Assembly (NCBI GenBank): GCA_910578185.1
Contig: CAJTPN010000002.1
Span: 255,835-319,834 of the forward strand
Direction: 5' to 3'
From: an uncultured Acetatifactor sp.
GTDB taxonomy: Bacteria > Bacillota > Clostridia > Lachnospirales > Lachnospiraceae
DNA length: 64,000 nucleotides
Position numbers and translations under genes: made by a program. The notes beneath the pieces were generated by a model. That model did not search any database. It saw only the letters and a program-made list of their open reading frames with translations, and was not told the origin of the DNA. Below are positions 1 to 8,729 of this stretch, one piece after another (the stretch's first letter is position 1; each line of letters starts with the position of its first letter).

Positions 1-1
1 C

Positions 2-1300
2 GCTAAAATTCCTGGGATGTATGTACCTCGGTTCTATGATGTGGAATATAACAAAGACGGTACCATAAAGCGCTTTTTTCCTTTGGAAGACGACATTCCC
101 AAAACCGTGATAAAAGAAGTTGTTATGGATGTGACCAATACTTATTATCCCACCAAACCCGTGGTTCCCTTTATCAAGGTGATACAGGACCGAGTGGTGT
201 TGGAAATACAACGCGGTTGCATCAGGGGCTGTCGTTTCTGCCAGGCTGGGCAGTTGTATCGGCCGGTGAGAGAGCGGGATGTGGAAATGCTAAAAAAATA
301 TGCTCTTGAAATGCTGGCAAATACTGGATATGAAGAGATCTCTTTAAGTTCTCTAAGTTCCAGCGATTACTCTAAACTGCCTGAACTGATAGATTTTCTG
401 ATAGACGCATGCGGCAGACAACACACCAATATCTCCCTGCCTTCCCTGAGAATAGACGCTTTTTCCCTTGATGTAATGCGTAAAGTCCAGGATATAAAAA
501 AGTCCAGTTTAACTTTTGCTCCGGAGGCAGGAAGCCAAAGGCTTCGAAACGTTATTAACAAGGGACTTACGGAAGAGGAAATTTTAAAAGGCGCCTCACT
601 TGCCTTTGAAGGCGGCTGGACAAGGGTAAAACTTTATTTTATGCTGGGACTGCCTACAGAAACCTTGGAAGACATCAGAGGAATTGCAGAACTATCCAAC
701 AAAATTGCAGCCACCTATTTTGAAACTGTTCCCAAAGAACAGCGAGGCGGAAACAGGTGCCAGATCATAACCAGTACATCCTTTTTTGTTCCAAAACCCT
801 TTACACCTTTTCAGTGGGTACGCCAATGCACCAAGGAAGAATTTCTGGATAAAGCCTACCAGACAAGGACAGCAATTTCAGAACAGCTAAATCAGAAGAG
901 CATCAAATACAACTGGCATGAAGCGGATGCCAGCGTATTGGAAGGCGTATTGGCAAGAGGAGACAGACGGCTTGGACAGGTCATTCGGAAAGTATATGAA
1001 AAGGGATGTTTTTACGATGCCTGGGGAGAGTACTACAAAAATGATGTCTGGCTTCAAACCATTGAGGAATGCGGTCTTACGGTTGATTTTTACACACATA
1101 GAGAACGTTCCTTGGACGAAATTCTGCCTTGGGATTTTATTGACTGTGGTGTAACTAAAGAATTTTTAATCAGAGAATGGGAAAAGGCAAAGAAGGAAGA
1201 GACTTCCGAAAACTGCAGGCAAAAATGCCAGGGCTGCGGTGTGGCACGATTTGGCGGAGGAATCTGTGTAGAACCACAAAAGCGCCAAAGAAAGGATTGA
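2..1300 (+). CDS. B12-type radical SAM protein (TIGR03960-like), 5' end outside the window
   Basis: The reading frame is open from the first bases, so the start lies upstream of the window. The visible part holds a radical SAM core with CxxxCxxC (sequence GCIRGCRFCQAG, near residues 68-75 counted from the Met at base 17), which binds the 4Fe-4S cluster that cleaves S-adenosylmethionine. Further motifs are FAPEAGSQRLR and LPTETLEDI. A Cys-rich tail (CRQKCQGCG) is typical of this clostridial family. The family normally has a cobalamin-binding N-terminal domain, which would be off the left edge. The substrate is unknown. The next gene is its usual partner, 2 bases downstream. Family call is firm; function is not known. 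Confidence 0.85.
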   Translation, partial: AKIPGMYVPRFYDVEYNKDGTIKRFFPLEDDIPKTVIKEVVMDVTNTYYPTKPVVPFIKVIQDRVVLEIQRGCIRGCRFCQAGQLYRPVRERDVEMLKKYALEMLANTGYEEISLSSLSSSDYSKLPELIDFLIDACGRQHTNISLPSLRIDAFSLDVMRKVQDIKKSSLTFAPEAGSQRLRNVINKGLTEEEILKGASLAFEGGWTRVKLYFMLGLPTETLEDIRGIAELSNKIAATYFETVPKEQRGGNRCQIITSTSFFVPKPFTPFQWVRQCTKEEFLDKAYQTRTAISEQLNQKSIKYNWHEADASVLEGVLARGDRRLGQVIRKVYEKGCFYDAWGEYYKNDVWLQTIEECGLTVDFYTHRERSLDEILPWDFIDCGVTKEFLIREWEKAKKEETSENCRQKCQGCGVARFGGGICVEPQKRQRKD

Positions 1301-1302
1301 TT

Positions 1303-2007
1303 ATGAGGATTCGTATTAAATTCAGGAAATATGGATCTGTTCGATATATCGGACATTTGGATCTGATGCGCTTTTTTCAAAAGGCAATACGCAGAGCACA
1401 GATTGATGTCGCATATACCAGCGGATTCAGCCCACATCAGATTATGGCTTTTGCGGCGCCTTTGGGTGTCGGTATGACAAGCAACGGTGAATATATGGAC
1501 ATTGAGGTTCACTCCATTGTATCATGTGAAAATTTGATGGATAAGCTCAACCACGCCAGTGTTCCCGGGATTGAAGTGATATCGGTCAAGATACTGCCTG
1601 AACATACGCCTAATGCCATGGCAAGCGTCGCCGCAGCCTCTTATACAGTGCGCTTCCGGGAAGGTCGGGCCCCGCAGGCAGAGCTTGTCGGTTTATTGCC
1701 ATCATTTCTATCCAGAGAGCAAATCCTAATCACCAAAAAGACCAAGAAAGGCTCCCGTGAATTAGATCTGAAAAAAGGGATTTTTCACCTGGAAATCCCC
1801 TCACCCGGTGTATTGTCCATGCTTGTGGACGCCTCCAGCGGGGGAAATATCAAGCCCATACATGTAGTCGAAGCAATTCTTGCCCAAAACGGAGAAACAC
1901 TGCAGGAGAACGCTTTATTGATCACCAGGGAGGATGTCTACACCAATCTTGGAAGCGAAGATCATCCCCGTTTCATTTCCTTGGGAGAGATCGGCAGTGA
2001 TATGTAA
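1303..2007 (+). CDS. Radical SAM-associated protein (TIGR03936 / DUF2344)
   Basis: A 234-residue soluble protein opening with IRIKFRKYGSVRYIGHLDLM, the signature of the DUF2344 family that is nearly always encoded next to, or fused to, the preceding radical SAM protein. The ATG at 1303 follows the upstream stop at 1298-1300 by two bases and has AAAGGA just before it, so the two genes are probably translationally coupled. An in-frame ATG at 1177 lies inside the previous gene and is not needed. The role is unknown; from context (RNase G next) a link to RNA modification is an inference only. Confidence 0.85.
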   Translation: MRIRIKFRKYGSVRYIGHLDLMRFFQKAIRRAQIDVAYTSGFSPHQIMAFAAPLGVGMTSNGEYMDIEVHSIVSCENLMDKLNHASVPGIEVISVKILPEHTPNAMASVAAASYTVRFREGRAPQAELVGLLPSFLSREQILITKKTKKGSRELDLKKGIFHLEIPSPGVLSMLVDASSGGNIKPIHVVEAILAQNGETLQENALLITREDVYTNLGSEDHPRFISLGEIGSDM

Positions 2008-2038
2008 CTTATCCCTTCCCTGATGACCGGGCAGGATG

Positions 2039-2093
2039 TTGACCAATATGGTCAATGTATACTTTTGATAGATTGATTCGGCTGGTCAGCCGA
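2039..2093. other. Two small inverted repeats before rng
   Basis: The 129-base gap between the DUF2344 gene and rng contains two perfect short inverted repeats: TTGACC-AATAT-GGTCAA (2039-2055) and TCGGCT-GGTC-AGCCGA (2078-2093). They could fold in the transcript ahead of the rng ribosome binding site. There is no U-tract, so neither is an obvious terminator. RNase E/G genes are known to autoregulate through 5' leaders in enterobacteria; whether that applies here is unknown. Confidence 0.4.
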
Positions 2094-2136
2094 TAACTAA
2101 TTGACCAAAAAAGTACCTTTCCAGGAGGATAAGTCC

Positions 2137-3819
2137 ATGAGCAGAACTATTTTGCCAAAAACATCCGTTAAAATAACAGCCAAAGAAGCTGCCCTGTGTA
2201 AGGCCACTGACGCAAAACTTTTGTTCACCACATACAAGGGCAGAAACTGTGCTCTGACGATACAAAATGACCGGCTTTTGGCAGCATCCTTTTTTCCGCA
2301 AGTTCCCAGTAAAATCGGAGCTATTTATATTGGCAAGGTAAAAAATGTGGTCCAAAACCTTAATGCCTATTTTGTGGAAATTGCTAATGGCGAGATCTGT
2401 TTCCTGTCCCTGAAAAATGCAGCCGCTCCTTATCTTCTGAACCGCCGCTTTGACGGTCGCATATTGGAGGGCGACGAACTTCTGGTACAGGTGATATGCG
2501 ATGCCCAAAAGACAAAGCGTGCTTCCGTAACTGCGGAAGTCACTTTGTCAAACGATTACTTTGCTCTGTTCCTGGGCTCCGCAAAGATTAATTATTCCCA
2601 TAAGCTCAGCCCCGATACCAAAAAAGCTGTCAACAGACTTTTCACAGAATTGGCGCTTCAAAAAAATGGCTGTTTACTGCAAGGCTGTGATTATTTATTA
2701 TCCATAAGCCAATCTGAAAAACTGCGTTCGGAAGGAATTCAATATGAAAAACTGATTTTGCCGCCCATAGGAATGATCGTGAGAACAAAAGCGGAAGAAT
2801 GGAAGAGTCTTCCAGAGAAAAAAGACAGTCCAATACCGGTTGGTCTGGGGAACAGCAGCGAATTGATGAAATCTTTCTTTGATCTCACCGCACAATTTAT
2901 TAAACTGTTGTATTTTGCCTCCCATAGAAGTTGTTTCTCTTGCCTGAAAGAAGCGCCCTTGCCATTTCAAGCAGCCATACAGCAATATATCACAGATGGA
3001 GAATATCCCTGGAACCCTTATACACAAATAGATCCGCCAGCTTCCCTGAAAGAAGAGCATTCCAAGCAGGAGCAATCCTCCATGGAGAAAGAACTTTCCT
3101 TGGACGGGCAGTTTTCAATGACAGAAGAGTGCGCCATGACAAACTGTTCCACAGATATGGAAGAAAATCATTCCATGGAACAAAAGCTTTCCATGGAAGA
3201 AGGACTTTCCAGGAAAGAACCATATTCCACAGCAGAAAAACGTTTTCAAGAAAAGAAGTCCAATGAACATTTCTTGGAAATTATTACGGATCAGAAATCC
3301 CTATATCATCAATTAGAACAATATGTAAACTCGGAATGTTTTCCTGCAGAACGTAATATCAAAGTACGTCTGTATCAGGACGATTTGTTATCCCTGTCCA
3401 AATTATATTCCATTGAGCGAAAATTAGAAACTGCTCTTGGAAACCGCGTTTGGCTTAAATCAGGCGGCTATCTGGTCATAGAACATACGGAAGCCTTAAC
3501 TGTGATCGACGTTAATTCAGGCAAATTCGAATCTAAAAAAGACGCTGAAAACGCTTATCGCAAAATTAATCTGGAAGCGGCTTGGGAAATTGCATTCCAG
3601 TTACGTCTGCGGAACCTTTCCGGAATCATTATTGTAGATTTTATCAACATGGAGTCGGCCAAGGCCAACAAAGAGCTTTTGGAATACTTGAGAGCCGCCG
3701 TAAAATACGATAAGGTCAAGACCGGCATAGTGGATATGACCCCTCTTGGGTTGGTGGAAATCACCCGCAAAAAGGGAAATAAACCTTTAAGAGAACAATT
3801 TGAAAATAATAAGGAGTAA
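2137..3819 (+). CDS. rng: Ribonuclease G/E family endoribonuclease with a repeat-rich insertion
   Basis: A 560-residue single-strand endoribonuclease of the RNase E/G family. An S1-like segment lies in the first ~120 residues. The catalytic aspartates are visible in TVIDVNSGK (D458) and IIVDFINME (D501), 43 residues apart as in E. coli RNase E (D303/D346). The conserved ending MTPLGLVEITRKK is present. The protein stops soon after it, so the Zn-link and small domain of E. coli RNase E are absent. Residues ~300-380 form an acidic, Met/Ser-rich insertion built of degenerate SMEExLS-like units, not expected in the family. Start: ATG at 2137 has AGGAGG at 2123-2128; a TTG at 2101 lacks one. Call firm. 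Confidence 0.9.
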   Translation: MSRTILPKTSVKITAKEAALCKATDAKLLFTTYKGRNCALTIQNDRLLAASFFPQVPSKIGAIYIGKVKNVVQNLNAYFVEIANGEICFLSLKNAAAPYLLNRRFDGRILEGDELLVQVICDAQKTKRASVTAEVTLSNDYFALFLGSAKINYSHKLSPDTKKAVNRLFTELALQKNGCLLQGCDYLLSISQSEKLRSEGIQYEKLILPPIGMIVRTKAEEWKSLPEKKDSPIPVGLGNSSELMKSFFDLTAQFIKLLYFASHRSCFSCLKEAPLPFQAAIQQYITDGEYPWNPYTQIDPPASLKEEHSKQEQSSMEKELSLDGQFSMTEECAMTNCSTDMEENHSMEQKLSMEEGLSRKEPYSTAEKRFQEKKSNEHFLEIITDQKSLYHQLEQYVNSECFPAERNIKVRLYQDDLLSLSKLYSIERKLETALGNRVWLKSGGYLVIEHTEALTVIDVNSGKFESKKDAENAYRKINLEAAWEIAFQLRLRNLSGIIIVDFINMESAKANKELLEYLRAAVKYDKVKTGIVDMTPLGLVEITRKKGNKPLREQFENNKE

Positions 3820-3827
3820 AACAAGTG

Positions 3828-4379
3828 ATGGAATTTCTCAGATTTGAAAAAGTAAAAGACGGAAAATATTTGAAAAACTATGAAATCACTTATCTGAATA
3901 AAGCAGGAAAAGAGAAGAAATACGAAATCGTCAGCCGAAGGGAATTAAGTGGAATAGAGGATGTGGGCGGACAGCCCAGCGGCGTTTCCATTGTGGCCAC
4001 ATGTAAGAACAGACTCCTTTTGCTCCATGAATTCAGGATGGGAGTCAACCGCACTGTCTATAATTTATGTGCCGGAATGATAAATCCAAATGAAACCATT
4101 GAAGACTGCATTGCAAGAGAATTATATGAAGAAACCGGCTTAAAGATCAAGGAAATCAAAAAAATCCTTCCTCCGTCTTTTGCCGCTGTAGCCATATCGG
4201 ACACTACTACATATATTGCATTTGTGGAAGTCGAAGGCAACTTTGAAGATCACACATCCGAAAATGAGCAAATTGATGCAAATTTTTACGACAAAGATGA
4301 AGTACAAAAGCTATTGGAAACAGAACCCTTTAGTTCCAGAGCTCAAATGGCTGCATATTATTTTTCGCTGTATTCCTAA
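3828..4379 (+). CDS. NUDIX hydrolase, ADP-ribose pyrophosphatase-like
   Basis: A 183-residue NUDIX hydrolase. The complete NUDIX box GX5EX7REUXEEXGU is visible: G-MINPN-E-TIEDCIA-RELYEETGL. The N-terminal beta-rich part with RRELSGIEDVGGQPSGV and the LHEFRMGVNRTVYNLCAGM stretch resemble ADP-ribose/nucleoside-diphosphate-sugar pyrophosphatases, but the substrate cannot be fixed from sequence. It follows rng by 8 bases with AAGGAG overlapping the end of rng, so it is probably co-transcribed. A GTG at 3825 is an equally spaced alternative start one codon upstream. Confidence 0.88.
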   Translation: MEFLRFEKVKDGKYLKNYEITYLNKAGKEKKYEIVSRRELSGIEDVGGQPSGVSIVATCKNRLLLLHEFRMGVNRTVYNLCAGMINPNETIEDCIARELYEETGLKIKEIKKILPPSFAAVAISDTTTYIAFVEVEGNFEDHTSENEQIDANFYDKDEVQKLLETEPFSSRAQMAAYYFSLYS

Positions 4380-4757
4380 ATACTTACAGCAAAATGTAAT
4401 GATCTACTAAGCTAATGATCGCAGGAGCGTAAAAAGGTACCTTGGGGAACAGGTATCTAACTATTCGCAAAAGACAACTTTAACGAATAATTGGTTGTGC
4501 TAATGGCTTTTTCATGTAGCCGCCATACAGCCAATTATTCGTTAAAGCTTCTTAAACTGTAATCCAATATCCTTTTATCTTGCACCCGTTACATCTATGG
4601 TCTTATCATAAATGCCGCCATTAGCAAGTATCGTTTTTTCACTGGCTTCATTTTTAACATCACAAAGAAGTTTTCTATTCCCATTGCTTTTGCATTCTGC
4701 ATATTTAGATGAAGCGCTTCATTTTCAATGGATACACAATTCCGAAAAGGGAGTTAT
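4380..4757. other. Gene-free stretch with inverted repeats and a possible coding remnant
   Basis: Between the convergent NUDIX and membrane-protein genes. It contains a hairpin at 4434-4457 (GGTACCT / AGGTATC with one G-U pair) and a long perfect inverted repeat listed separately. A minus-strand open stretch (4575-4718) reads like real protein at its end (NGGIYDKTIDVTGAR then stop) but has no start or ribosome binding site. It may be the decayed tail of a lost gene. No intact gene is seen here. Confidence 0.4.
4478..4547. repeat. 17-bp perfect inverted repeat with nested stem
   Basis: Arms at 4478-4494 and 4531-4547 (CTTTAACGAATAATTGG and its exact complement) enclose 36 bases that contain a second stem, ATGGC / GCCAT (4503-4507, 4522-4526). 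The whole 70 bases could fold into one long hairpin. There is no U-tract on either side. It could be a small non-autonomous mobile-element remnant, a structured RNA or the 3' processing signal of the upstream operon. Confidence 0.65.
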
Positions 4758-6458
4758 TTATTCAAAGCAATAAATGTCCCAGTTTGCTACTGTGTGAATC
4801 TTTTTTAATTTGTAACCAGCTATTTCCATAGAATCCCCAAACAAATATTGTGCCTCATTTACAGCCACTAACGCATTTTCAGTCTGCATGGGAACGTCGT
4901 TATATTTATTATAATAATCATAAGCATACGTAACGCCTTCTTCCAATAGACACAGGCATTCCATATCATTCCCCTCCGTGGAAACGCCATCCTTCATAAA
5001 GTACGGTTCTTCCAAGATTAATCTACAAATTTCAGAGCTTCCAATGTCATTATACATATAAATATAATCCACATCAAATTCTTTGACATATGCACAGAGT
5101 TCTTTTAAATCAGGATTCAGTTCGCCCTGGGAATATAGATTCTTATAGGATGTAACACATAAGAAAAGAATCGCCATTAAGCCTGCTGCATACAGACAAT
5201 TTTGCTGTCTCCTATGAAGCTTACGGATACCTTCAATCCATAGGCTGCAGGCTGCACAAATCAAAGGCACTATTCCGATAAGGTGATAGCGATATTCATA
5301 TGTCATGGAACCGGCACGAGGAAAGGAAGTATTTAAGACAAAATAATTCCAAAGAAACACCGCGAGCAATAACAATGATCTTAAATTCCCCTTTTTCCTA
5401 ATTTGTCTGGCTATAGAAATAATACCGGAAATCAGAATTGTCAAAACCAGACAGCTTTTTGCCACAATCTGTATGCCGGCAATGGATAAAACCGGAATTT
5501 CAAAACTCTCCGTTGCACCTCCAAACAATTCAAAAATGCCGAAGAAGCAGGAAGATATACTGTCAAGCAGCTGATGTACACTGCAAAGCTTCATGCTGTT
5601 CCCCAGGGCTCCTCCCATTAATTTTACATTAATCCTCCACCCTGCCAATGCAAGAATACCGGAACAGATCATCAATAAAACGGCACTGTTTGAAATTTTC
5701 TCCCACTTGAAAAATTTGTACCCAATATAGACCATAAAAACCGGGAAGATGCCGCAAACCGTCACATAGACGCCGCTGGACATTGCCGACAGGAATAAAA
5801 GCCCCAAGAACACTGCCATCAATATCCAAATAACTATGTCACTGCGCCTCTGTTGTTTATCATTGGATTTTGCTTCCATGTATAAAATAATTCCAATTAA
5901 CAAGAGGGGAAGGAATACTTTTATAATATACTGTCCACCTCCAAAAAAGAGCATATTATAGTAATCCAGCATCCCGGTTCTATAAGGAATCATCAATAAA
6001 TTAATGCAGAGCAACGGACAAATGGAATCCTCGCCCCGATGCAAGAAAAAAATCAACCACAAAAAGCATCCCATCTGTATAATGTTGGCAAGACCAAAAG
6101 AAAGCGTAATGCTATGAGTAACTCCATAAAAAGGAATTGCCAGTAAGCTGCTGCAATCCCATTCCAATGTTGTCAGATAATCCCATCCCTCTAACAGCAG
6201 GGTTTTCTGCTTACAGACTTCAGCTATATGGACAAACAGTTTTGCCAGGTCACAATCAATACTTTTCCAAATCAAAGTTAAATTGCTGTGGGCCATTAAG
6301 CCAAATTGAAAAACCAGCAAAATCAACAGTGCCAGTTTAACAGGTTCTGTTTTGACAGATTTTAATATTGCTGGAATAAAATTTTGTCTGCCATGACTTT
6401 TTTTGTTTGTATTACGCTCTTTTCTTGAACCATTCATATTTCTTCTAGTACCTTTCAT
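4758..6458 (-). CDS. Polytopic membrane protein, GT-C glycosyltransferase-like
   Basis: A 566-residue integral membrane protein. A basic Asn/Lys/Arg-rich N-terminus (about 40 residues) precedes roughly ten or more hydrophobic segments, then a hydrophilic C-terminal domain of about 130 residues ending in TVANWDIYCFE. The layout, with an acidic pair (IDCDLAKLF) in the first outer loop, resembles GT-C type glycosyltransferases that use polyprenyl-phosphate sugars, but no diagnostic motif is clear. Start uncertain: 6458 has no visible ribosome binding site; Met8 (6437) follows AGAAGAA. It lies alone after a strong hairpin, so it is probably a single-gene unit. Function not established. Confidence 0.6.
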   Translation of the reverse strand: MKGTRRNMNGSRKERNTNKKSHGRQNFIPAILKSVKTEPVKLALLILLVFQFGLMAHSNLTLIWKSIDCDLAKLFVHIAEVCKQKTLLLEGWDYLTTLEWDCSSLLAIPFYGVTHSITLSFGLANIIQMGCFLWLIFFLHRGEDSICPLLCINLLMIPYRTGMLDYYNMLFFGGGQYIIKVFLPLLLIGIILYMEAKSNDKQQRRSDIVIWILMAVFLGLLFLSAMSSGVYVTVCGIFPVFMVYIGYKFFKWEKISNSAVLLMICSGILALAGWRINVKLMGGALGNSMKLCSVHQLLDSISSCFFGIFELFGGATESFEIPVLSIAGIQIVAKSCLVLTILISGIISIARQIRKKGNLRSLLLLAVFLWNYFVLNTSFPRAGSMTYEYRYHLIGIVPLICAACSLWIEGIRKLHRRQQNCLYAAGLMAILFLCVTSYKNLYSQGELNPDLKELCAYVKEFDVDYIYMYNDIGSSEICRLILEEPYFMKDGVSTEGNDMECLCLLEEGVTYAYDYYNKYNDVPMQTENALVAVNEAQYLFGDSMEIAGYKLKKIHTVANWDIYCFE

Positions 6459-6463
6459 GAAAC

Positions 6464-6503
6464 TTAACCCGCAAGGCCACCGTTCATAGACCTTGCGGGT
6501 TAG
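6464..6503. terminator. Strong hairpin after the flotillin gene
   Basis: Arms AACCCGCAAGG (6466-6476) and CCTTGCGGGTT (6491-6501) are fully complementary and extend by two more pairs. A run of T follows on the plus side (ATTTTTA); the minus side is less U-rich. It lies between the flotillin stop at 6520 and the start of the next minus-strand gene at 6458, the right place to end the flotillin transcript. Confidence 0.7.
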
Positions 6504-6519
6504 ATTTTTATGTCATATT

Positions 6520-7965
6520 TTATTCCTGATGATTCTCCGTTATTGCCTTATCCACAGATGCTACTTTTCCGGCAAGAAACCCGGACAACACCGCCTGCAG
6601 GTCAACGCCTGTGGCTTCCTTCAGGCCATCCGTAATCTGCACAACAGTTCCCATCACATCCTTCATAAGCTTAGAAGAATTCCCCTCCCCATACATTGTG
6701 ATCTTATCCACACTGGAAAGAGGTTCTGCCGCATTCTTAACCACTTCGGGCAATGCCTTAAAATACATCTCCAGCACTGCTGCCTCACCCATTTTAGCCA
6801 TAGCCTCAGCTTTCTTCTCGATACCTTCCGCCTCGGCCACAGCTTTTGCACGGATTGCCTCCGCCTCCGCAAGACCTTTCGTACGAATACCGTCTGCTTC
6901 CTGCTCCATGGTGTAACGCTTTGCTTCCGCCTGGGCTTTCATGGCTTCCGCATCTTTTTCCGTCTCAAATTTCTTTGCTTCCGCCTCCCGCTGCCGCTCA
7001 TAGAGCACTGCATCGGCCAACTGCTGTTTTGCAAATTTATCCGCCTCGGCTTTTTTCTTTACCTGAGCATCCAAAGCCTGCTCCATAACCTCGGCCTCGC
7101 GCTGCTTCAGCAGTATTTCCTTCTCCTGCTTTGCTATGTTGGCGTTTGCGGTTGAAATCTCAATTGTTTTTCTCTGCTCTTCTTCCTGAATGCGATAAGC
7201 CGCATCCGCCTCGGCGCGCTTAATATCCGCCTCCCGTTTTAGCTGTGCTTTCTGAATGTCAAGTTCATTCTGTTTTTTGGCAATTTCAGACGCGGCGTTC
7301 ACTTCCGCCTCATTTGATTCCCTTTTTGCATTGGCCTGTGCCTTTGCAATTTCCTTTTCACTTTCCGCACGGGATATGGCTGCATTTTTTTGAATTTTTA
7401 CTATATTGTCCACACCCAGATTCTCAATGACACCATTGCCGTCCACAAAATTCTGAACATTAAAGCTGATGATATCCAATCCCATGGCAGCCAGATCTGG
7501 TTCTGCGTTTTCCTTGACCAGTACGGCAAACTTCTGGCGGTCGGAAACCATCTCTTCCAATGCCATTTTACCTACAATTTCACGTACATTGCCCTCCAGT
7601 ACCTCTCTTGCCACACGGCCGATATATTCCGCCTTTTTATTCAGAAAATTCTGTGCGGCCAGCTTTAAACGCTCCTCGTTATCGCTTATCTTTACGTTTA
7701 CGGTTGCGTCCACATTGATGTTTATGTAATCCGCCGTAGGAACGGCATTGGAAGTTTTCACATCAATTGGAATCAGTTGTAGATTTAATTCGTCCTTTCT
7801 CTCAAGAAAAGGAATCTTAACTCCCGCCTTGCCGATCAAAACCTTGGGCCTTTTTCTCAATCCGGAAATAATAATTGCAGTATCCGGTGAAGCCTTCACA
7901 TAACCTGTCAAAAATATGACAAGAAGAATGATCAAGACCAGGCCAACAATAATCAAACCACCCAT
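6520..7965 (-). CDS. Flotillin-like SPFH domain protein
   Basis: A 481-residue flotillin. Residues 1-25 form a single membrane anchor (GGLIIVGLVLIILLVIFL). Next comes an SPFH/band 7 domain (about 28-200) with NAVPTADYININVDATVNV, then a long Ala/Glu/Lys-rich coiled coil (about 200-400) full of EAxA repeats, then a Gly/Ala-rich C-terminal segment. This matches the FloT (YuaG) type of bacterial flotillin, which scaffolds functional membrane microdomains at the inner face of the membrane. No NfeD-like partner gene is adjacent. Length and domain order are normal. The FloT versus generic SPFH naming is not certain. Confidence 0.9.
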   Translation of the reverse strand: MGGLIIVGLVLIILLVIFLTGYVKASPDTAIIISGLRKRPKVLIGKAGVKIPFLERKDELNLQLIPIDVKTSNAVPTADYININVDATVNVKISDNEERLKLAAQNFLNKKAEYIGRVAREVLEGNVREIVGKMALEEMVSDRQKFAVLVKENAEPDLAAMGLDIISFNVQNFVDGNGVIENLGVDNIVKIQKNAAISRAESEKEIAKAQANAKRESNEAEVNAASEIAKKQNELDIQKAQLKREADIKRAEADAAYRIQEEEQRKTIEISTANANIAKQEKEILLKQREAEVMEQALDAQVKKKAEADKFAKQQLADAVLYERQREAEAKKFETEKDAEAMKAQAEAKRYTMEQEADGIRTKGLAEAEAIRAKAVAEAEGIEKKAEAMAKMGEAAVLEMYFKALPEVVKNAAEPLSSVDKITMYGEGNSSKLMKDVMGTVVQITDGLKEATGVDLQAVLSGFLAGKVASVDKAITENHQE

Positions 7966-8130
7966 ATTATTTTACCCTCCTATTATTTTTTGAATCCCCG
8001 TTTTTTACTATTTTCATCTGGTAGGAAAGCCGTTTTCAGACACAGCTTGATTTAGAAAACTTTACAGACAGAAAATATATTTTGCTGTATACAATCTGAT
8101 TATATCATATCAGGTCTCAAAATAGAAGGC

Positions 8131-8607
8131 TCAAAATTTACAAATTTCAGCAGAATCCAACATAATTGTAAAGGGACCGTCATTGACTAAATTTACCTGC
8201 ATGTTGGCTCCGAATCTGCCCTCTTCCACTCTGACGGACTCCTGTCTGCACTTATCTGCCAGATAACAGTATAACTGATATGCGCCTTCCGGCTCCCCTG
8301 CATTGGTAAAAGAAGGTCTGTTTCCTTTCCGGCATTCGGCATACAAAGTAAACTGGGATATCAAAAGCAGTTCGCCCCCAATGGTTTTCATGTCCAAATT
8401 GGTCTTTCCATTTTCATCTTCAAAAATTCTAAGCCCGACCAATTTTTTCACCATTTTATCCGCAATCTCGAGCTGTCTTTGCTTTTCGCACTCAAGATCC
8501 ACACTGCCGATACCCACAAGGACCAGCAAGCCCCTTCCTATTTTCCCAATAATCTGTCCCTCAACGGAAACACTTGCCTCCGTTACTCTCTGTATTAATA
8601 ATTTCAT
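8131..8607 (-). CDS. dtd: D-aminoacyl-tRNA deacylase
   Basis: A 158-residue cytosolic enzyme that hydrolyses D-amino acids (for example D-Tyr) from mischarged tRNA. Family motifs are visible: LLIQRVTEASVSVEG at the N-terminus, LLISQFTLYA in the middle (SQFTL holds the catalytic Thr region) and the C-terminal VNDGPFTIML (the NxGPxT motif). Full length. Start: the ATG at 8607 is preceded by GGAGG with 8 bases of spacing; the five-codon upstream extension (ATG at 8622) is not conserved. In many Firmicutes dtd follows relA; here it stands alone. Confidence 0.95.
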   Translation of the reverse strand: MKLLIQRVTEASVSVEGQIIGKIGRGLLVLVGIGSVDLECEKQRQLEIADKMVKKLVGLRIFEDENGKTNLDMKTIGGELLLISQFTLYAECRKGNRPSFTNAGEPEGAYQLYCYLADKCRQESVRVEEGRFGANMQVNLVNDGPFTIMLDSAEICKF

Positions 8608-8622
8608 TAAAATATCCTCCAC

Positions 8623-8642
8623 CTATGGAAGTTCTTCCATAG
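8623..8642 (-). promoter_or_regulatory. Palindromic hairpin just upstream of the dtd ribosome binding site
   Basis: CTATGGAAG-TT-CTTCCATAG is a 9-bp perfect inverted repeat with a 2-base centre. It ends 3 bases before the GGAGG of dtd. It could be an operator or a leader hairpin; no T-run follows it. Confidence 0.4.
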
Positions 8643-8699
8643 ACTTCTTTTGTTCCACGGCAGACGCCGCTTTCATGTATTTCCTCTTTGGCGCTCAAT

Positions 8700-8715
8700 A
8701 AGGGAATCGTCCCTT
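8700..8715 (-). terminator. Short hairpin after the AI-2E family gene
   Basis: AAGGGA-ATCG-TCCCTT, a 6-bp stem with a 4-base loop, lies 15 bases past the stop of the AI-2E family gene. The U-tract is poor (TTATT), so termination here would be weak. Confidence 0.35.
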
Positions 8716-8729
8716 CCTGTGGAAATTAC

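Noticed and set aside
1090..1512. Minus-strand frame opposite the radical SAM and DUF2344 genes
   Set aside because: Spans the junction of two well-supported plus-strand genes; Cys/His-rich with no ribosome binding site.
6493..7155. Long plus-strand open frame opposite the flotillin gene
   Set aside because: It is the mirror of the Ala/Glu-rich coiled coil and is very rich in Leu, Phe and His; no ribosome binding site or homology-like motif.
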